A DNA stretch of 64,000 nt, from positions 45,981 through 109,980 of the forward strand of contig NZ_JACOGC010000008.1 of the NCBI RefSeq assembly GCF_014284195.1, in the 5' to 3' direction. The DNA comes from Cognatundibacterium griseum (lineage in GTDB: Bacteria; Pseudomonadota; Gammaproteobacteria; Burkholderiales; Burkholderiaceae_D). A program made the position numbers and the translations under genes. This document shows positions 61,443 to 64,000 of the stretch, piece by piece (position 1 is the first letter of the stretch; each line of letters opens with the position of its first letter). A model generated the notes under the pieces. The model worked only from the letters and a program-made list of their open reading frames with translations, made no database searches and had not been told where the DNA came from.

Positions 61443-63752
61443 ATGGATTCAGCAGATCAGAAAGAGCAGATACGTCAACAATTGCGTCAGGCAGCACTGG
61501 AGTACCATGAGTGCCCGTCCCCGGGCAAAATCAGTGTCACACCAACCAAGCAATTGACCAACCAGCGTGACCTGGCGCTGGCCTACTCTCCTGGCGTGGC
61601 GGCACCTTGCGAAGAAATCGTGGCAGACCCGACTGCAGCCTTCAAATATACGGCGCGCGGCAATCTGGTCGGCGTGATTACTAACGGCACGGCTGTGCTG
61701 GGGCTGGGCAATATCGGCCCGCTGGCCTCCAAGCCGGTCATGGAAGGCAAGGGTGTGCTGTTCAAGAAATTTGCCGGTATCGACGTGTTCGATATTGAAA
61801 TCAACGAACCTGATCCAGACAAGCTGGTCGATATCATCGCTTCGCTGGAACCAACTTTCGGCGGAATCAACCTGGAAGACATCAAAGCGCCGGAATGCTT
61901 TTACATCGAGCGCAAACTGCGTGAACGCATGAAAATCCCGGTCTTCCATGATGACCAGCATGGTACGGCGATCATTGTCGGCGCGGCGATTCTGAATGGC
62001 CTGAAAGTCGTCGGCAAAGACATTAAAAATACCAAAATGGTGGTGTCCGGCGCTGGCGCTGCAGCGCTGGCCTGCCTGGATCTGATCGTCGATCTGGGTT
62101 TTCCGATTGAAAATATTTTTGTTACCGATCTGGCCGGCGTGGTGTACAAGGGCCGTGCCGAACTGATGGATCCGGATAAAGAACGCTTTGCGCAGGAGAC
62201 AGCGGCACGCAGTCTGCGGGAGGTTATTCCGGGTGCGGATATTTTCCTCGGATTGTCCGCTGCCGGCGTATTGAAGCAGGACATGGTCAGCCAGATGGCA
62301 GATAAGCCGCTGATCCTCGCGCTGGCGAATCCGACACCTGAAATCCTGCCGGAAGAAGTCAAAGCCGTGCGCGAGGATGCCGTTATGGCGACAGGCCGTT
62401 CTGACTTCCCGAATCAGGTGAATAACGTACTTTGCTTTCCTTATATTTTCCGCGGTGCGCTTGATTGCGGCGCGACCACCATCACACGGGAAATGGAAAT
62501 CGCTGTTGTGCACGCGATTGCCGAACTCGCACAAGCCGAACAGTCTGATATCGTGGCTTCGGCCTACGGTATCAGCAACCTGTCATTTGGCCCGGAATAT
62601 CTGATTCCGAAACCATTTGACCCGCGTCTGATGATGAAGATTGCGCCGGCAGTGGCACGCGCAGCAGAAGAGTGCGGCGTTGCCGCCCGTCCGATCAAAG
62701 ATATGCAGGCTTACGTTGAGAAGTTGCAGCAATTCGTCTATCACAGCGGCACCTTCATGAAGCCACTGTTCCAGATCGCTAAAAAGGCACCGGCAGAACG
62801 CAAACGGATTGTCTTTGCCGAAGGCGAAGAAGAGCGCGTACTGCGTGCTGTACAGGTCGTGGTCGATGAAAAACTGGCGACGCCGATCCTGGTTGGCCGC
62901 CCGCACATTCTTGCTCAACGCGTTGAAAAATTCGGTCTGCGGATTCGTCCCGGCGTTGACTTTAAGGTCATCAATCCCGAGTTCGACGAACGTTACCGTG
63001 ATTACTGGCAAACCTATTACTCTATGACTTGCCGCAAAGGCGTGACGGAGCAATACGCCAAGCTGGAAATGCGCCGCCGTCACACGCTGATCGGTTCGAT
63101 GATGATTCACAAAGGCGACGCCGATGGTTTGATCTGCGGTACTTTTGGCACTACCGGCCTGCATCTGAATTACATCAATCAGGTTTTGGGCAAGCGCGAA
63201 GGGGTCAATGTTTATGCGGCAATGAATGGTCTGGTGCTGCCGGATCGTCAGTTGGTGCTGGTGGATACGCATGTGAACGAAAATCCGACTGCCGAACAGA
63301 TCGCGGAAATCACCATGCTGGCGGCAGAAGAAATGCGCCGTTTTGGGCTGCAGCCAAAAGCGGTATTGCTGTCACATTCTAATTTTGGTTCCAGCAACAG
63401 CGAATCCGCTCAGAAAATGCGTGCGGCACTGGCAATTATCCAGCGTGAGGCGCCAGATTTGGAAATTGACGGTGAAATGCACGGCGATACTGCGCTGGAT
63501 TCCGCTTACCGCAAGAAAATGATGCCGGGCTCTACCTTAAAGAGCGATGCCAATCTTCTGGTCATGCCAAATATTGACGCGGCAAACATAGCTTACAATT
63601 TGCTGAAAACCACGGCGGGCAATAACGTTGCAATCGGCCCGATCCTGCTTGGCTGCGCCAAGCCTGTGCATATTTTGACGCCATCAGCAACCGTTCGTCG
63701 TATCGTGAATATGACTGCGTTATGTGTCGTTGATGCTCTGGCGCAACGTTGA
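61443..63752 (+). CDS. maeB: NADP-dependent malic enzyme with phosphotransacetylase-like domain
   Basis: The product is 769 residues, the MaeB size. The malic enzyme part (1 to about 430) has [11 protein letters not shown], '[20 protein letters not shown]' and [17 protein letters not shown]. The C-terminal part (from about 450) is a phosphotransacetylase-like domain ([20 protein letters not shown], '[20 protein letters not shown]') that is usually regulatory and binds acetyl-CoA. It converts malate to pyruvate and NADPH, feeding the pyruvate dehydrogenase encoded earlier in the window. Confidence 0.96.
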   Translation: MDSADQKEQIRQQLRQAALEYHECPSPGKISVTPTKQLTNQRDLALAYSPGVAAPCEEIVADPTAAFKYTARGNLVGVITNGTAVLGLGNIGPLASKPVMEGKGVLFKKFAGIDVFDIEINEPDPDKLVDIIASLEPTFGGINLEDIKAPECFYIERKLRERMKIPVFHDDQHGTAIIVGAAILNGLKVVGKDIKNTKMVVSGAGAAALACLDLIVDLGFPIENIFVTDLAGVVYKGRAELMDPDKERFAQETAARSLREVIPGADIFLGLSAAGVLKQDMVSQMADKPLILALANPTPEILPEEVKAVREDAVMATGRSDFPNQVNNVLCFPYIFRGALDCGATTITREMEIAVVHAIAELAQAEQSDIVASAYGISNLSFGPEYLIPKPFDPRLMMKIAPAVARAAEECGVAARPIKDMQAYVEKLQQFVYHSGTFMKPLFQIAKKAPAERKRIVFAEGEEERVLRAVQVVVDEKLATPILVGRPHILAQRVEKFGLRIRPGVDFKVINPEFDERYRDYWQTYYSMTCRKGVTEQYAKLEMRRRHTLIGSMMIHKGDADGLICGTFGTTGLHLNYINQVLGKREGVNVYAAMNGLVLPDRQLVLVDTHVNENPTAEQIAEITMLAAEEMRRFGLQPKAVLLSHSNFGSSNSESAQKMRAALAIIQREAPDLEIDGEMHGDTALDSAYRKKMMPGSTLKSDANLLVMPNIDAANIAYNLLKTTAGNNVAIGPILLGCAKPVHILTPSATVRRIVNMTALCVVDALAQR

Positions 63753-63827
63753 CACCGAAAACAACTGAAAAGGAATTGCCTCAGTCTCAGATAGAGTGAT
63801 TCCGGTTTCATTAGTCTTTGATACTAA

Positions 63828-63859
63828 AAAAAGCCTGGCTTACGTAAGCCAGGCTTTTT
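63828..63859 (+). terminator. rho-independent terminator after maeB (32-bp perfect palindrome)
   Basis: AAAAAGCCTGGCTTAC and its exact complement form a 16-bp stem centred at 63843/63844, ending in a run of T. It can work in both directions. Confidence 0.93.
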
Positions 63860-63881
63860 AATTGTTGGTAGCAAGGGGTAG

Positions 63882-63910
63882 TTGACAGTGTGCGTTAAGT
63901 CGTTCATAAT
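63882..63910 (+). promoter_or_regulatory. strong promoter, probably of an rRNA operon
   Basis: TTGACA (63882-63887) and CATAAT (63905-63910) are exactly 17 bases apart. The sequence that follows leads to a boxA-like site, so this is best read as an rrn promoter whose 16S gene lies beyond the window. Confidence 0.65.
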
Positions 63911-63978
63911 CTCGTTTCTCTGCTGCTGACGAACAAAACGCTTCGCCAGCAAGCTCTAAAAGCCAGCAGACAAGACAG

Positions 63979-63990
63979 CGATCTTTAACA
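63979..63990 (+). promoter_or_regulatory. boxA antitermination site of an rRNA leader
   Basis: CGATCTTTAACA is close to the boxA consensus (TGCTCTTTAACA) that lets RNA polymerase pass through rRNA operons. The next bases, AATTAACAGTC, continue as in betaproteobacterial rRNA leaders and spacers as I remember them. The rRNA gene is not in the window. Confidence 0.6.
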
Positions 63991-64000
63991 ATTAACAGTC

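Noticed and set aside
61449..62534. 361-codon open frame opposite maeB
   Set aside because: Shadow of the malic enzyme reading frame; its sequence has no recognisable motif.
1..64000. CRISPR array, prophage or insertion sequence
   Set aside because: No regularly spaced direct repeats, integrase, transposase or phage structural genes were seen on either strand.

Overview
The window comes from a betaproteobacterium, most probably a Burkholderiales member close to the Oxalobacteraceae. The evidence is the gene content and order: folD-prlC next to an aceE-aceF-lpdA operon whose E3 subunit carries lipoyl domains, thiL-pgpA-pncC near maeB, a DUF4124/glutaredoxin-like protein followed by holC, and a MocR regulator divergent from a DUF2917 gene. 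This is inferred from recognised protein families; no 16S sequence lies inside the window. It reads as chromosomal core sequence. I see no phage, no insertion sequence, no CRISPR array, no tRNA and no broken gene.

Layout. 1-5.0 kb: the 5' part of a D-amino-acid dehydrogenase gene, then a tight minus-strand operon folD-prlC-(DUF4124 protein)-holC-(small hypothetical). 5.3-8.1 kb: a large TonB-dependent receptor behind an unusual AT-rich leader. 8.5-14.9 kb: the pyruvate dehydrogenase operon, with one lipoyl domain on E2 and two on E3. 15-17 kb: an orphan solute-binding protein and a DUF2189 membrane protein with a perfect FNR/ANR box. 17-22.5 kb: a Tricorn-like protease divergent from a secreted GH44 glycosidase. 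22.8-26.5 kb: argD behind a probable RNA leader with its own promoter and terminator, a ferredoxin-type flavin reductase and a nucleotide-sugar-epimerase-like protein. 26.6-34.8 kb: an MgtA magnesium ATPase, a GspE/PilB-type ATPase, a spermidine-synthase-like protein, a deoxyinosine glycosylase, and small envelope or periplasmic proteins. 35-42.5 kb: htpG with a heat-shock promoter, a second orphan binding protein, a second TonB receptor, a tautomerase and an unusual cysteinyl-tRNA synthetase. 42.7-48.4 kb: MocR regulator, DUF2917 protein, LysE and EamA exporters, RidA and an aminotransferase, which together suggest amino-acid and amine handling. 48.6-56.7 kb: a glycine-zipper protein, a binding protein plus histidine kinase pair, RsuA, an orphan ParA, two acyltransferases and a FliL-like protein. 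56.8-63.8 kb: pncC, pgpA-thiL, a rubrerythrin/rubredoxin/reductase operon and maeB. The last 120 bases look like the promoter and boxA leader of an rRNA operon starting just beyond the window.

The least explained structure is a family of four intergenic elements of about 75-85 bp (22677, 37952, 44693 and 59125). They share GGGGAGTAT/ATACTCCCC ends and a palindromic AATATACT-(C or G run)-AGTATATT core. Other signals without a full explanation are the RNA leader in front of argD, an inverted repeat in the htpG 5' region, phased A-tracts with a 12-bp direct repeat upstream of the first TonB receptor, and the paired binding protein and histidine kinase with no response regulator nearby.
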